A DNA stretch of 64,000 nucleotides from Ananas comosus. Its lineage: Eukaryota > Streptophyta > Magnoliopsida > Poales > Bromeliaceae. The stretch spans positions 17,214,089 through 17,278,088 of the forward strand of contig NC_033622.1 of assembly GCF_001540865.1 (NCBI RefSeq), given 5' to 3'. Numbering within the stretch: position 1 is the stretch's first letter; each line of letters starts with the position of its first letter. Below are positions 49,645 through 61,000 of the stretch, in pieces. A model generated the notes under the pieces. It worked only from the letters and a program-made list of their open reading frames with translations. It was not told the origin of the DNA and ran no database searches. Made by a program: the position numbers and the translations under genes.

Positions 49645-49776
49645 ATGGCTTCCGAGGAGGGCAGAGGTGAGGAGTCAAATGGATCTCTCTTCGAGGAGAT
49701 GGTTGTCGCCATCAGCACTGCCACCGCCACCAAATGGGAACATGCTCTCCAATCTCACCCTCCAAATGCAAAATTA
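49645..49776 (+). pseudogene. Possible first-exon remnant interrupted by a MITE
   Basis: ATG 49645 opens a frame of about 44 codons (MASEEGRGEESNGSLFEEMV...) with coding-like composition. It runs directly into the MITE at 49777, which supplies the rest of the 99-codon frame. No domain is recognised and no continuation was found after the MITE. It could also be chance. Confidence 0.25.
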
Positions 49777-50648
49777 GGTAGCGTTTGGTTGGGGAACAAG
49801 GGGGGGAATAAGCCCTTGTTCCCCCTTTGTTCCCAAACGTTATGTTTGGCTCCCGGAAACAGTAGTTTCCGAAAATCTGGAATTAGCTGGAATAAGGCTG
49901 GAACTGCTGTTCCACCCGTTTCCTGGAACAAACTTGTTCCTTGATGAGAACAAGATTAATTAAAATCTAAATTTAATTTTAATAACAGTAAATTATTAAT
50001 TAATCTAATTAATATATTTAAATTATTATTTATTATTTTAATAATTAAATAATTTATTATTTATAATTAATTATTAATAATTAGATAATTATTATTATTA
50101 ATTTTTTATTAATAATTATTAATAATTATTATTCTTAATGATAATCGATATTATTATTAATATATTATTTATAATTAATAATTAATAATTAATATTATTA
50201 TTTATTAATAATTAATTAATAATTATTATTCTTAATAATTAGATAATCGATGTTATTATTAATTTATTATTTATAATTAATTATTAATAATTATTATTAT
50301 TATTTATTAATAAATATTAATATTAATTATTATTAATAATTAGATAATCAATATTATTAATAATTTATTATTTATAATTAATTAATAAGAATAATTAATA
50401 ATTATTATTATTTATTAATAATTAATAATAATAATTATTATTATTAATTAGATAATCGTTATTAATAATTTATTATTTATAATTAATTATTATTATTAAT
50501 TATTATTTATAATTAATTATTAATAATTAATTTTTTATTTATTTTTAAGTAATATTTTTATATTAATTAATTACATAATATAATTTTAATTTCAAATTAT
50601 AACGTTTATTCCTCTTGTTCCAATCTAATCATCCAAACACTATTTACC
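49777..50648. mobile_element. Tourist-like (PIF/Harbinger) MITE with AT-rich core
   Basis: The ends GGTAGCGTTTGGTTGGGGAA and ATCCAAACACTATTTACC form imperfect inverted repeats extending through GGAACAAG..GGAATAA. A TTA duplication flanks it (49774-49776 and 50649-50651). 872 bp; the interior ~49960-50600 is almost only A and T with AATTATTAATAATT-type units. No transposase. Confidence 0.8.
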
Positions 50649-50744
50649 TTATTCCTAGGACAACCCAATTTTTATCCAAACACAAAATTGGTCTAGTTCC
50701 TGCTTATACCTCAACTTGTACCTATCCCTAGAACTAACAGTTCT

Positions 50745-50930
50745 TACTTATACCTAGGGTTTTAGTGTTCAGGTTTAGGACCGAAGGCTTTAGGGTTTAA
50801 AGGTTCAGAGTCTGGGCTTTATAGGGTATGGAGTTTAGGGTTTGAGGGTTTTAAGTGTTTAGGATATAGGGCTTAGTGTTCAGGGGAGTTAGTGTTTAGG
50901 GTTTTAGGGATTGGGTTTAGGGGGAAAGGA
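50745..50930. repeat. Degenerate telomere-like (TTTAGGG) interspersed tract
   Basis: Many imperfect TTTAGGG and GGGTTT words (TAGGGTTTAAAGG, GTTTAGGGTTTGAGGG, GTTTAGGGTTTTAGGG). Such interstitial tracts are common in plants; there is no long perfect array. Confidence 0.6.
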
Positions 50931-51042
50931 GAATTCATAGTATTAAAATAGAAATATGTGAAGGTTTCTGACAAATTCCAAACTTACAAAGATATACCAT
51001 TCGTAACAATTCAAAATGTTATGTGAAAATATAGCAAATTAA

Positions 51043-51225
51043 GATTTAAACACAAAACACCGACCGTCCCTAGAGCAAGTGGCAAATGGCTGGTGGTTGG
51101 TACCCGAGATCCCAAGTTCGAATCCTAATTGATTCACATTTCCAGCTAAGTTTATTTCTAAATGCAATAAACGAAGCGAAGCAACCTATCTCTCAAAAAA
51201 AAAAAAAAAATTTAAACATACGACA
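51043..51225 (+). mobile_element. tRNA-derived SINE, copy 3
   Basis: The body 51061-51209 starts CGACCGTCCCTAGAGCAAGT and has B box GTTCGAATCC. Its tail (AATAAACGAAGCGAAGCAAC) has lost part of the usual GGTAGCGTGCTACC before TCTCTC and A(16). Flanks ATTTAAACACAAAACAC and ATTTAAACATACGACAA give an imperfect duplication. Confidence 0.85.
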
Positions 51226-52520
51226 AATTTTGTTTTATTGATCCACCACCCACACTACTCATAAAAGTTGTATCATGACTTCGAGAGATTTGAAGAAGAA
51301 AATACTAGAAACTATTACATGATAACATAAGTTTCTACCAAATAACAGAAAGGCAAAAATATAACCGTAACATCAGTTCTGAAGTATTGCCATAATAATG
51401 AATGGTTAAATCATTTCTGTATAAAGATCATAAACCTAAAATCATGACTGCTATACATGTTGTGCATAATTTGGCAGAATTGTAGGAATATTTGAAAGTA
51501 GTCTGTATTTCTATTGCTATTTGCTGTGAAGTAAAAAGAGCAGTCCCTGTTCTGGAGAATTAGCTTGTGTTAACAAATCTTGTAGAGTGCTGCGAAAAGA
51601 ATATGTAGGTATGTTCTACGAAAGTAAAATGACTATGAACTTACCTATATAGCTAGAAGTTATTGCCTTTCAAATCCCAATAACTAGTGACCTGCCTGAA
51701 GATTTCAAGCTGAATAAGGCTGAAACCAAGTCTCAACTCTATATAACATGGTTTCATTCTTCTCTGATCCAAAATAAAACCCATGAAAATCTCCATCTTT
51801 AATTAAAGACAACAATTCCTGAAGTTTAAGCAACGTCAGCACAAAATAAGATCGACATTCAATCCAATTGGAAAAATATAAAAGCTGTGATATCTGGCCA
51901 AGTTATTAGTCTATCATCTCCATAGCAATATAGTCATATGGTTGGAAACACACATAACTAAAAAAAAGAAAAACACTCACAAAACTAAAAATAAATAGAA
52001 AAACTGTTAGAGCAAAAGTGATACATTCCATTACTTTTGATGGAACCACAACAAAACAAACACAAAAATACTTTGCTAAAATCACATTTCAGACCAAATG
52101 AATATCTAGCATAACCCACAATGAGAACAAAGTCAATCCTTTATCTTCCACTAAGAAATGCGCTTCTTTTAGAACTTTCCACTTCCACTCTACTAGACAT
52201 CAGAAAGTACCTTTCTCGCTCTTGAAATGCTGTGATTTGGTGTAAATAAGACACAAAGTTATATCTCAAGACTTTTATCTCAAGGAACTACTATTCAAAA
52301 GTATCAATAATATACACTAACCATTATCAATTGTGAAGCATTTACTCTTAAATGTTAGGAAGTCTAACTAACCTATATCAGTGATTTATCTTAATCATGT
52401 AAGAACAAAGAGAAAGGCTTGGCTATAATGAAGAAGGAAACCAAACCTTTTCAGTTATTTTCTAAAATAACATAGAAGATAGCGGCCAGAGGAGACTTAG
52501 AAGACATAGGAATATATATA
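51226..52520. other. Intergenic, no gene recognised
   Basis: AT-rich sequence of possible intron or 3'-flank character. No exon of a known family was found on either strand. Confidence 0.45.
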
Positions 52521-52526
52521 TATATA

Positions 52527-53092
52527 GAGAGAGAGAGAGTTGAGCTGGAATGTTATCGGTAGCAAACGGGCTCCGTTGCCACCCATTTGTTTTCGATGAT
52601 TGAGCCTCTAAATCGACGATCAGTATCGTTGAACATGATCTATACCACTTAAAGTGTCTAGAAACCAAATTTCAAATCTTTTCGACACCATTAGCTTAAT
52701 AATCAAAGGGTTTCAAATTTTATAATTTTAATGGTCGATATAAGACGTTTTCTCGTTTAACAGTGTAAAGATATCCAAATCAATTGAATTTTGGTTAGAA
52801 AATTCTTTAAACTATTTAGAACAAGCTCTATACTTTTGATCTTGATTACAAGACTCCTATCATCACCTTTTAAAGAATTATCATTTTCAGCCGTTCATTT
52901 TTGTGTCTACTTGATGAACAAGTGAACAATATCGAAAAAACATGAAATTTGATTTCTAGATACTTCAAGTGATATAGATCATGTTCAACGGTGCCGATCG
53001 TCGATTTAAAGGCTCCATCATTGAAAACAAATAGGTGGCAACGGAGCCCATTTGCTACCGATAGCTTCCAGCTCAACTCTCTCTCTCTCTCT
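52527..53092. mobile_element. Hairpin-ended, (TA)n-flanked MITE, type A, copy 3 (best preserved)
   Basis: Runs from (TA)n(GA)nGTTGAGCTGG to CCAGCTCAAC(TC)n(TA)n, a complete inverted pair of ends. Subterminal hairpins are GGTAGCAAACGG..CCGTTGCCACC on the left and GGTGGCAACGG..CCATTTGCTACC on the right. The long inverted repeat continues through TTTGTTTTCGATGATTGAGC / ATCATTGAAAACAAA. ~565 bp, no ORF. Confidence 0.82.
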
Positions 53093-53103
53093 ATATATAT
53101 ATA

Positions 53104-53431
53104 GTAGGGCTACTATACTCTTATGAGTATAGAGCCACTCTTATGAGTATAGAGCCTTTCATACTCATAAGTTGTTTTCGATGATGGAACTTTCAAATCG
53201 ACGATCCACTCTGTTAAATATGATTTAAAATATTTAAAACTTCCAAAAAATAATTTTCGTAATTTTTCAAAATCATAATAAAGCCTATCAAGCAGGCATA
53301 AAATGAACCGTCAAAATTGAACGACGTTTTAAAAATGGATGATCGGATCCTTCAATTTAAGATCGGGGTTATTGATCATTATCTAGATAGTGAATAGAAT
53401 TTTCTATCAAAAATTCAACCTATTCCAATTC

Positions 53432-53437
<6 letters not shown>
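53104..53437. mobile_element. Hairpin-ended MITE, type A, copy 4, right half replaced by (CA)n
   Basis: The left end with CTTATGAGTA/TACTCATAAG and the type-A subterminal GTTGTTTTCGATGATGGAAC are present. At CATTTACACA, where copy 5 reads TTTTACACCGTT, the sequence passes into a long (CA)n then (TA)n tract. The right half is missing. Confidence 0.72.

Positions 53438-53503
<66 letters not shown>
53435..53503. repeat. (CA)n(TA)n compound microsatellite
   Basis: About 20 CA units followed by about 14 TA units, bridging two hairpin-ended elements. Confidence 0.92.
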
Positions 53504-53508
<5 letters not shown>

Positions 53509-53726
53509 TTAGTTAGAATACTCTCAAAAGCACCAACCTTGGTGCTTTTGAGTTTCTAGCCTTTGGATCTACTCCTTAATTATTAATAACCTCTGGATCA
53601 AACACTATTCCACCTACCACCACCTACCACCATCATCTCAACCCTACATTTCTCCATCCAATGGCTAAAAACTCAAAAGCACCAACCCCTTGGTGCTTTT
53701 GAGAGTATTCTAGCTCAACTCTCTCC

Positions 53727-53744
<18 letters not shown>
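53504..53744. mobile_element. Hairpin-ended, (TA)n-flanked MITE, type B, copy 3
   Basis: Near-perfect hairpins CTCAAAAGCACCAA/TTGGTGCTTTTGAG occur at both ends. The outer right end is TAGCTCAAC(TC)n(TA)n. The core CACCTACCACCACCTACCAC and CATTTCTCCATCCAATGGC is the reverse complement of the core at 747-975. ~240 bp. Confidence 0.8.
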
Positions 53745-53759
<15 letters not shown>

Positions 53760-54299
53760 GGCTAGGGCTACTATACTCTTATGAGTATAGAGTCCTTCGT
53801 ACTCATAAGTTGTTTTCGATGAGAGAACTTCCGAATCGACGATCCACTCCATTAAATATGATCTAGAGTATTTGAAACTTCTAAAAAATAATTTCGTAAT
53901 TTTTTGAAATCATAATAAAGTCCATCAAGCGGGTATAAAATAAATGGTCAAAATCGAACGACGTCTTGAAAATGGATTATCGGATCCTTCAATTTAAAAT
54001 CGGAGTTATTGATCTTTATCTATATAGTAAATAGAATTTTCTATCAAAAATTTAACCGATTCCGATTCTTTTACACCGTTAAACTAGCAATATCTCATAC
54101 CGGCCGTTAAAAATTGTCAATTTTGTGACCTTTTGATCGTAAGGTAAATGATGTCGAAAAATTATAAAATTTGATTTCTAAACGTTTTAAATGCTCTAGA
54201 TAACGTTTAACGGTGTGGATTATTGATTCGAAAACTCTATCATTGAAAACAACTTATGAGTACGAGAGCGATCGTACTCATAAGAGTATAGTAACCGAA

Positions 54300-54323
<24 letters not shown>
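53760..54323. mobile_element. Hairpin-ended, (TA)n-flanked MITE, type A, copy 5
   Basis: The left hairpin is CTTATGAGTA/TACTCATAAG and the right is CTTATGAGTACGA/TCGTACTCATAAG. The subterminal GTTGTTTTCGATGA is mirrored by CATTGAAAACAAC. The right end is CCGAACTCTCTC(TC)n(TA)n. Closely related to copy 4, and complete. Confidence 0.8.
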
Positions 54324-54353
<30 letters not shown>

Positions 54354-55260
54354 GTATGTATGCATGTATGTATAATTGTTCACACTATTAGCTTGATACA
54401 CAGAAGATTCAACACATCATACAAGGAAAAGAGAAAACCAACCAATTGATGGAAGTGAAACAATTGGGTAACTACTAATAAGCCACAAGAACTACCCTGA
54501 AAGATAACAAATCTAGTATTAGTAACCAAAAGTGCATATTTATTAAAGAAACTGGGAGGCTTAAGAAGTTTAGATACTTGAGCGAAAACATCAAATATTG
54601 CTTAATGTACGAAGCTCACTTTTCAACATCACAGCAAAGGCTATGAATATTCCTATCATATACTGCAGGATGATACTTTGCACAAAAGAAAAGGTATACA
54701 ATAAGCTCTCGCTGCACAGTATCATAAAGGAAGTATGTAACGCTTTAGCTGACACAGTGTTATAAAGGAAATGCGTAATGCTTTTCCTAAGTTATACAGA
54801 AGAAAATAATAAACTTGAATGAGTGAGACCTATGGTATTGTATGGAATGCAAGTTTTCCTTCAGAAACTTTTGCATCTTGGCTAGCCCAATTGGATCTCA
54901 TGGACAGAAAAGAAATTCTATTTGATAGAAAAAGAAAAAAAAAAAAAAAAGGAAAAAAGGAAAAAAGAAAACCTGAGATTTGAACAATTTATACTAGCTA
55001 TTAAGTGAACAATTTCACACTTAAGCTCAAATATGAAGCAGAAGTGGAACACATAGATAATCCCATCGCTTTGACTACCAGCCTGAGACCAGCTTTCTCT
55101 CATTCTGGGATACATGCCACTACAATCATTTTTTCTTTAACTGTCTATTTAAGTCATGTAGTGGAAAATGTATGCATAGCATTGATCATATAATTAATAT
55201 TATCTATTACTTTAATGAAGGTACATATGTGGAAACATACCTACAATCAATAATATACTG
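54324..55260. other. Intergenic
   Basis: No gene seen; a short poly-A/G-rich patch lies at 54930-54970. Confidence 0.45.
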
Positions 55261-55284
55261 AAAAAAAAAAAGTATATTTGACAG

Positions 55285-55735
55285 TAGAACAATTTAATAC
55301 AAACAAAAACAGAACAAACGCACCATTGGCGTGAAGGACAGTAGCGATGCAGTGGCTGCCCCAGAGGTCCACAAAGACCTAGTGCACCGGTTGCTCTTGG
55401 GGTAACAGTAGAACAATTTAATACAAACAAATGCAAAACCAATGCGCCATTGGCGTGAAGGACAATGGCGATGCAATAGCTACCAAAAGGGTCCATGAAG
55501 ACATAGTGACCCAGTTGCTCACGTGGGAAGCAACTTTTGTAGTCACGAAGGCCAAAGTCGTGGCCGATAAGCCAACCCCTGTCAGTGCCGAGAAGGATGA
55601 CATCAGTGATGGTGGACATGAAAGCGATGACGCCGCGGCCCTTGGCAGTATAGCACTGCAATGGGTCAGCCAAGAAGAGGCAGTCGCCGACCATGTCCAT
55701 GGTCTTGGCCTTAGTCTCAATGTAAAGGTATACAA
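55285..55735 (-). pseudogene. VPS18: VPS18 (vacuolar sorting-associated protein 18) N-terminal remnant
   Basis: On the minus strand from ATG 55700, the frame aligns with the N-terminus of plant VPS18: AKGRGVIAF, DVILLGTDRGWLIGHDFG and MDPFGSYCIAIVLHANGA. VPS18 is a ~990-aa subunit of the HOPS/CORVET tethering complexes at the vacuole. Here only ~110 residues exist. A ~122-bp segment (about 55285-55404 and 55405-55530) is duplicated in tandem. The second copy reads VFVDLWGSHCIATVLHANGA in a shifted frame and after an in-frame TAG. No later VPS18 exon was found in 51-55 kb. It is therefore a broken, probably non-functional copy; a functional VPS18 should exist elsewhere. Confidence 0.78.
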
Positions 55736-56645
55736 TGGAGTACTCCAAAGGAAGAAGGAACAGATTAGAGAAGGGGGAGACGACCGGAGAAAAAAGTCTA
55801 GAATGTACTAGTTATATTACTGACGTGGTGTCCCCAACCAATAAGATTGTCCCCATTGGGTTCACCGTCCCATCATGGTTAATAGAAAAAGATTTTTATT
55901 GCACTTTTATCTCAAAAAGAGAGAATATGATTAGTTTATTACTGATGATATGGTGCCAGTGGGACACAGTAGACTTCCTCCCACACGAGAGGTGCATAGA
56001 TTGGTTGTACTTATAGGGTAAGTTGCATCCTCGAACTATGGGTATAGCCGGGCCAGAGCCAAAACACTGGTGTTCTTTTCGGTTGGGCTTAGGATATCTA
56101 AAATAGAATTTTGAGTTAGGTGGTTCTTAAATAATTTTGGTTCCATTCCGTGTGTGTTATGCGTGCATGCGTCTGCTAGGTTTGAGCGGAGAAAGTTTTG
56201 CAATAAAAGTCAAAAAAATCATTCATAAATCGAATGTAGAAAAAATTGCTATAGACATCACACGGTAAATCATTGTACAAAACAACTAGGATATTGAAAC
56301 AAGGTGAATTAGAAACAAAACAAGACAAAAAAAATATAAAAAACAGAAATATTTGAAAGCCGAAGAGACTTGAAATAAGAAGACATCAGAAGATAAAAAG
56401 AATTGAAACAATAACGAAAGGCAAAAGCAGAGAATTAAAAAAAGAGAAGAAATTATGACTATAAAAAATAAAAAAAAAAGTAGGTAACTTTAGTTGCTTC
56501 AAAACCATTGCTTAGTTGCTTCAAAACCTTAGTTTCCGCATATATGATAAAGCAATCTAAGCAGAATAAACCCTAGCACAGAAAATAAAACTATAAGTTG
56601 AATTAAAGAGATTTCAACATCGACGAACACGGGTAGATTGATTAC

Positions 56646-57060
56646 CTCTTCCGTCAGAAACCTTATCTCCAGTGAGAAACTTTCTCAGCCTCCAATCGAG
56701 ACAGTTTCCACAAACAGGATCCGGCAATCTAGCTGAAGTACGCCCTGCGGTTTCTCGATTGGAGGAATTGGGCGAGATCGGAGGAAACGGAGGGGTTCGC
56801 TCTAGGGTTGGTCGATTGGAGGAATCGGGCGATCGAAGGGGAGGGGAGAGGATTGCTCTAGTGTTTCCGGATTGAAGGAATCAAACGATCGAAGGGGAAG
56901 GTTTCTTGATTGGAAAAATTCGAGCGATCTGAGGGCGAAAGGAGATGGCGGATTGAGGAGACGATAGTATTTCGAACGAGGAATTTGCGGTTGCCTCGGC
57001 TTCCCGCTGGAAGGAACATATGGAAGGGCAAAAGTCCCAAGCCCATCCTAGTGATTTGAC
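56646..57060 (-). other. Possible leader exon of the VPS18 remnant
   Basis: GC-richer than its surroundings, with CCAATCGAG and GATCG repeats. On the minus strand it ends GACGGAAGAG|GTAATC, a good splice donor. It might be the 5' untranslated exon of the VPS18-derived unit or of another transcript; the link is inference from strand and position only. Confidence 0.3.
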
Positions 57061-57084
57061 GGGAGGGAGTGGCTAGGCCCAATA

Positions 57085-58170
57085 TAATTTCAAGTTTGCA
57101 AGCCCAGACCTATAAACGAAACAGAACCTCAGGCCTTAGCCAGCGCCCAATCGTGCTTACGTGATATGGGTTTTTTTTGTGGTTCTTGACTTTCTACTTA
57201 TCATTGGCCCACACGTTGGTTGAGAGAATTATTGATTATCTTTATTTCAATTGTATATGTGATATACTTTATTTTTTAAAATTATAAATTTCTGATATAT
57301 TATTTGTTGGTGATAATTAACTATTTTATATTTTATATATAGAATAATTTTATAGTATAAGCGTGGTACTGAGACCATCAAAAAAAGTTGGAAAAAAATC
57401 ATATAAGAATATACTTTGCAGTTCTCGATAGAGAAAAAAATCACATAGAATATACTTCTACGATTCTCGATAGAAATGTAAAAAATATATCATAACTAAC
57501 TAATTACTATATGCATGAGCAATATTTTATACGTAAATAAATAAAATAGTTTTTTGTCTTACTTTCTCACAACACGACAATCTCCCCGAATATGCATATG
57601 TAAACATCATATTTATCTAGCGTACTTTTTCATCACATGCAACATAACTCCTCCATAATTTCAAATGAAGTCTATATAAGCTATAGTGTACATATTAGTT
57701 TTAAACATGATAAATAATAAAGTAATAAATGATGGATAGGGGAGAGAGATTAAGCGGCCCACTTAATCTATTTCAAAATACACCCTCTCCCTCTCCTATT
57801 CAAGCTGGTTAATAGAATGATATCATTTCACCACAAGGCCCAGCCATTGAAATTTAATCTGGCCCAATAGTAAAATGTTGGATTCTGCCCGGCAGCAGAA
57901 ATGTCGAGCCAATATATGCACAAGGTCTGTTTAAGAAAGTGGGCCGACCCGCCCAGAAAAAATTTGGTGGCGGAATAGTAATAGAAGACTAACTGTTTAA
58001 TTCAGAGTAGAACTAGATTCGAACAAATCACGTTTCATTAAGGAGTAGTTTAACTATGCATGTGAAGATTAATATGGATATGATTTATAGTTTATAGAGT
58101 CATGCATTATATTTTTGAAAGCTTGTTCAATTTCTCGTGTCATTGTCTGTTATTTCCCATGAGTAATAAA
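57085..58170. other. Intergenic, no gene
   Basis: AT-rich; nothing recognised. Confidence 0.5.
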
Positions 58171-58174
58171 GCTT

Positions 58175-58784
58175 TTAGGGCTTATTTGATTCATCCATTT
58201 TGGGTATGGAATGAAAATCGATTTAATCAAATCCGGTTAATTTTGTTTGGTTCGCATGAATCGGTTTGGGATTTCTATTCCGGACTGGAATGGGAATGGC
58301 CTATTATCCTTTAACTTGATTCCGGTCTTTTAGCCCGGATTGAGATTTTATTCCGAAAGCCCACTAAGTTCTCGAAGTCCATGTGACCATCTCACTCTCA
58401 TTCTCTCCACTCCTTTCTCATCAAAAAAAAAAAAAAAAAAAGTAACATATCCTCTCTCAAAACTCTATCCCTAACTCACATCAATAAAAGTTTTTAAAAA
58501 TAAATTTGATATTTTTTTTGGAAAACTTATTAGAGAATAGTATTATATTTTTCATAAATTTTAAATAATATAAATTTATATTTGAGAGTAAAATTAGTAT
58601 TATAGTACCCTATAATTTTTTAAATTTATACGAACCAAATAATGAAATGTGAATAACTCGTTCTAATTCCCAATCCACAAATAAACCAAACGTCTTGGGG
58701 GAGTAGGTCATTTTAATTACCATTTCAATTCATTCTCATTTTATTATCCATTCAAATTCCATCATTGAACCAAACAAGCCCTTA
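58175..58784. mobile_element. Tourist-like (PIF/Harbinger) MITE
   Basis: The element 58178-58781 has ends GGGCTTATTTGATTCATCCA and TTGAACCAAACAAGCCC, with an exact TTA duplication (58175-58177, 58782-58784). The ends contain GGAATGGGAATGG-type sequence; there is no ORF. 604 bp. Confidence 0.82.
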
Positions 58785-58954
58785 TTTTTGACACTGTTTT
58801 CGAGAGTTTTTATTTTGTTACTAACGAAAACTCATGATTTTAACGAGAATAGAAAAGACCAAGGAGTTCGGTGATTCAACAGAATATGCTTAGTAATCGG
58901 GTTGCCTTGTAGGAGATTAGTCCACAGATTCACTGTGAACGTGCAATCGAACAA

Positions 58955-59533
58955 TAAGGAGGCGTTTGGATTGACGTATTTGTAGATTCAACGTAAGTCA
59001 AGTGTAGTGGTGTTTGAGTTTTCCTAAAGTGTGATTATTTTTTTGTTGTTTGTTTTGACGTAACTCGTACCGTCTGAAAGTTAAATTTAATCACTTCTGT
59101 TGTTTGTTTTGATGTAACTTGGTGCTGATAAAATTAGTTTTTTGAGTTCCGTTGTTTGTTTTGATGTAAGTAAGTGGATCTCATTATCTCCTAAATATAG
59201 TAGTAAATTTACCACTATAAAATTTAATCTATTATATAATTAATTTTTTTATTATTATTTAAAGATAATTCTAATTTATTATAAATAAGGTAATTCTAAC
59301 CCATTATAAAGGAAGTAGAGTTTAGGTTTTACTGTTTAATAAATTTTTTAGAGGAGGTTGAGTGTAGTGAAAATCAAGTTCGGCACTTTAGAGGAGGAAG
59401 TCGAGAGTAAGTGAAGTGGAGCTCTAACGTAACTTGAGTTACATTACATTTTTCACTTACATCAAAACAAATAACGGAAGTGATGGAACTTGAGTTCCAT
59501 CACTCCACTTACACCAAAATAAACGGGCCCTAA
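58955..59533. mobile_element. Tourist-like MITE with palindromic right half
   Basis: The element 58958-59530 starts GGAGGCGTTTGGATTGACGT and ends CCAAAATAAACGGGCCC, flanked by TAA on both sides (58955-58957, 59531-59533). The right half contains GTGATGGAACTTGAGTTCCATCAC, a strong hairpin, and repeats of TTGTTTGTTTTGATGTAA. 573 bp, no ORF. Confidence 0.78.
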
Positions 59534-61000
59534 GTGTTCCAGCTTTTCTTCATTCTTGCAACAAAGAGCGCATATCACCCTAAACCCTAAATCCTAAACC
59601 CTAAACACGATTACTAAGGGGATAGTGAGCAACGAAGGTCATAGTGAGCAACAAAGAGCTCATATCGAAGCGCATATCGAAGGTCCACAGATTCACCAAA
59701 TTTATTATAGTGAGGCAGGATCCCATTTCGTAATTTAGCTTTTATAATTTTAATGGGCCGGCCTGGCCATTGGGCGCCTATAAAGTAAAACAACTGTTTT
59801 GCAAGAAGAAACATTTCAATTCGACAGATACCATATCATGACATGGACCGGGCCCTTTCTCAGCCAGAGATTTTATTTCATTATTGGACGCAACATCAGT
59901 ACGAAGGTTGGAGAAAGTAAGGAGACTAAAATGGCATGAGCTGGGCCTGTTTTTCAGCGCAGGAAGTCTTAACCCATTCACCGGTAACTAGAGGGTTACG
60001 CCACCGAAATAAAATTCTTGATAGTTTCAGCCAGTTCTGATAAAACAACACTATATAGTTATGCGAATAAGACCTAATAAGAATACAATGGAATGCACTA
60101 AGCCCTTTCTCGGCCTGTGAATCTACCATATATAGGCCTATAGGCCTCCAGTCAGAAATATCTAGTCCTGGTCAAACTAGTTTGGGCGCAATCACATTGC
60201 TATCATTAAACACTTTTAGTGGTTTATCCCTAGAAGATATAGAAATAAGAAATAGTTCTGTATAATCCTCTCCTTAGATTCAATTCTATCCCTAAATATA
60301 TTAGATATTTTATCTGATGCAAATACTCATTTTTCCAAATGCATTGAGAGGGTTTATAACTTTTAGAGTTTTAGAGCTCTAGCCTAACCCGTCCTCTCTT
60401 CCCCATAAACTATTTTAAATAATAATTATTAAAATATTAAAATGCTAAAAATATAATAAGTCATGTCAAAACATTGTCAGTTGAATCTCTGTTTATCATT
60501 TTTATTTAAACAATTACCAATATATTTTATTTTTTAATTTTGTATAAAACATAGAACATATAACTATAGATTGAGCACCGTCGTGTTCAACAATTTGAAT
60601 AGAGCGATTAACATGCGCTACTTTAATTTTGCGCACATTTTCTTTTCTTGCTTCAAAGTTGGACGGAGACCTGCCAAGTAGAAGGCCGCCCTTTGCTATA
60701 TGGTCCGGCATTGCCGGTGCCTACTGCCTACTATTTGTAACACTGTTGCAACACTCTATGTGGAGCCGTCAGTCTATTTGGGCCCAGCATGCCCTTTGGT
60801 GTCCGAAGTTATACAATATAATAATGGGCTCGATTACAGATGGGCCATTTCTTGAAATTGCAATTTAATCTTAATGTTGGTTGTTATGTTTATATTTTGT
60901 AAGTCTACTATCAGTTTTTGATTCTTCTCTGGGCCTATGGTTCTCAGGTCAAAACGAACCCAATCGTGGTTGAGATAACTGGGGCTCAATTTTGGATGAT
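59534..61000. other. Intergenic, with a short telomere-like patch
   Basis: 59578-59608 holds CCCTAAACCCTAAATCCTAA-type sequence. No gene recognised in the rest. Confidence 0.45.

Noticed and set aside
52527..54323. CRISPR-like array from recurring hairpins
   Set aside because: Units are MITEs of different lengths with inverted ends in a plant genome, with no regular spacers and no cas genes.
55431..55811. 126-codon plus-strand frame
   Set aside because: The minus strand gives a clear VPS18 match over the same bases, so this is a shadow.
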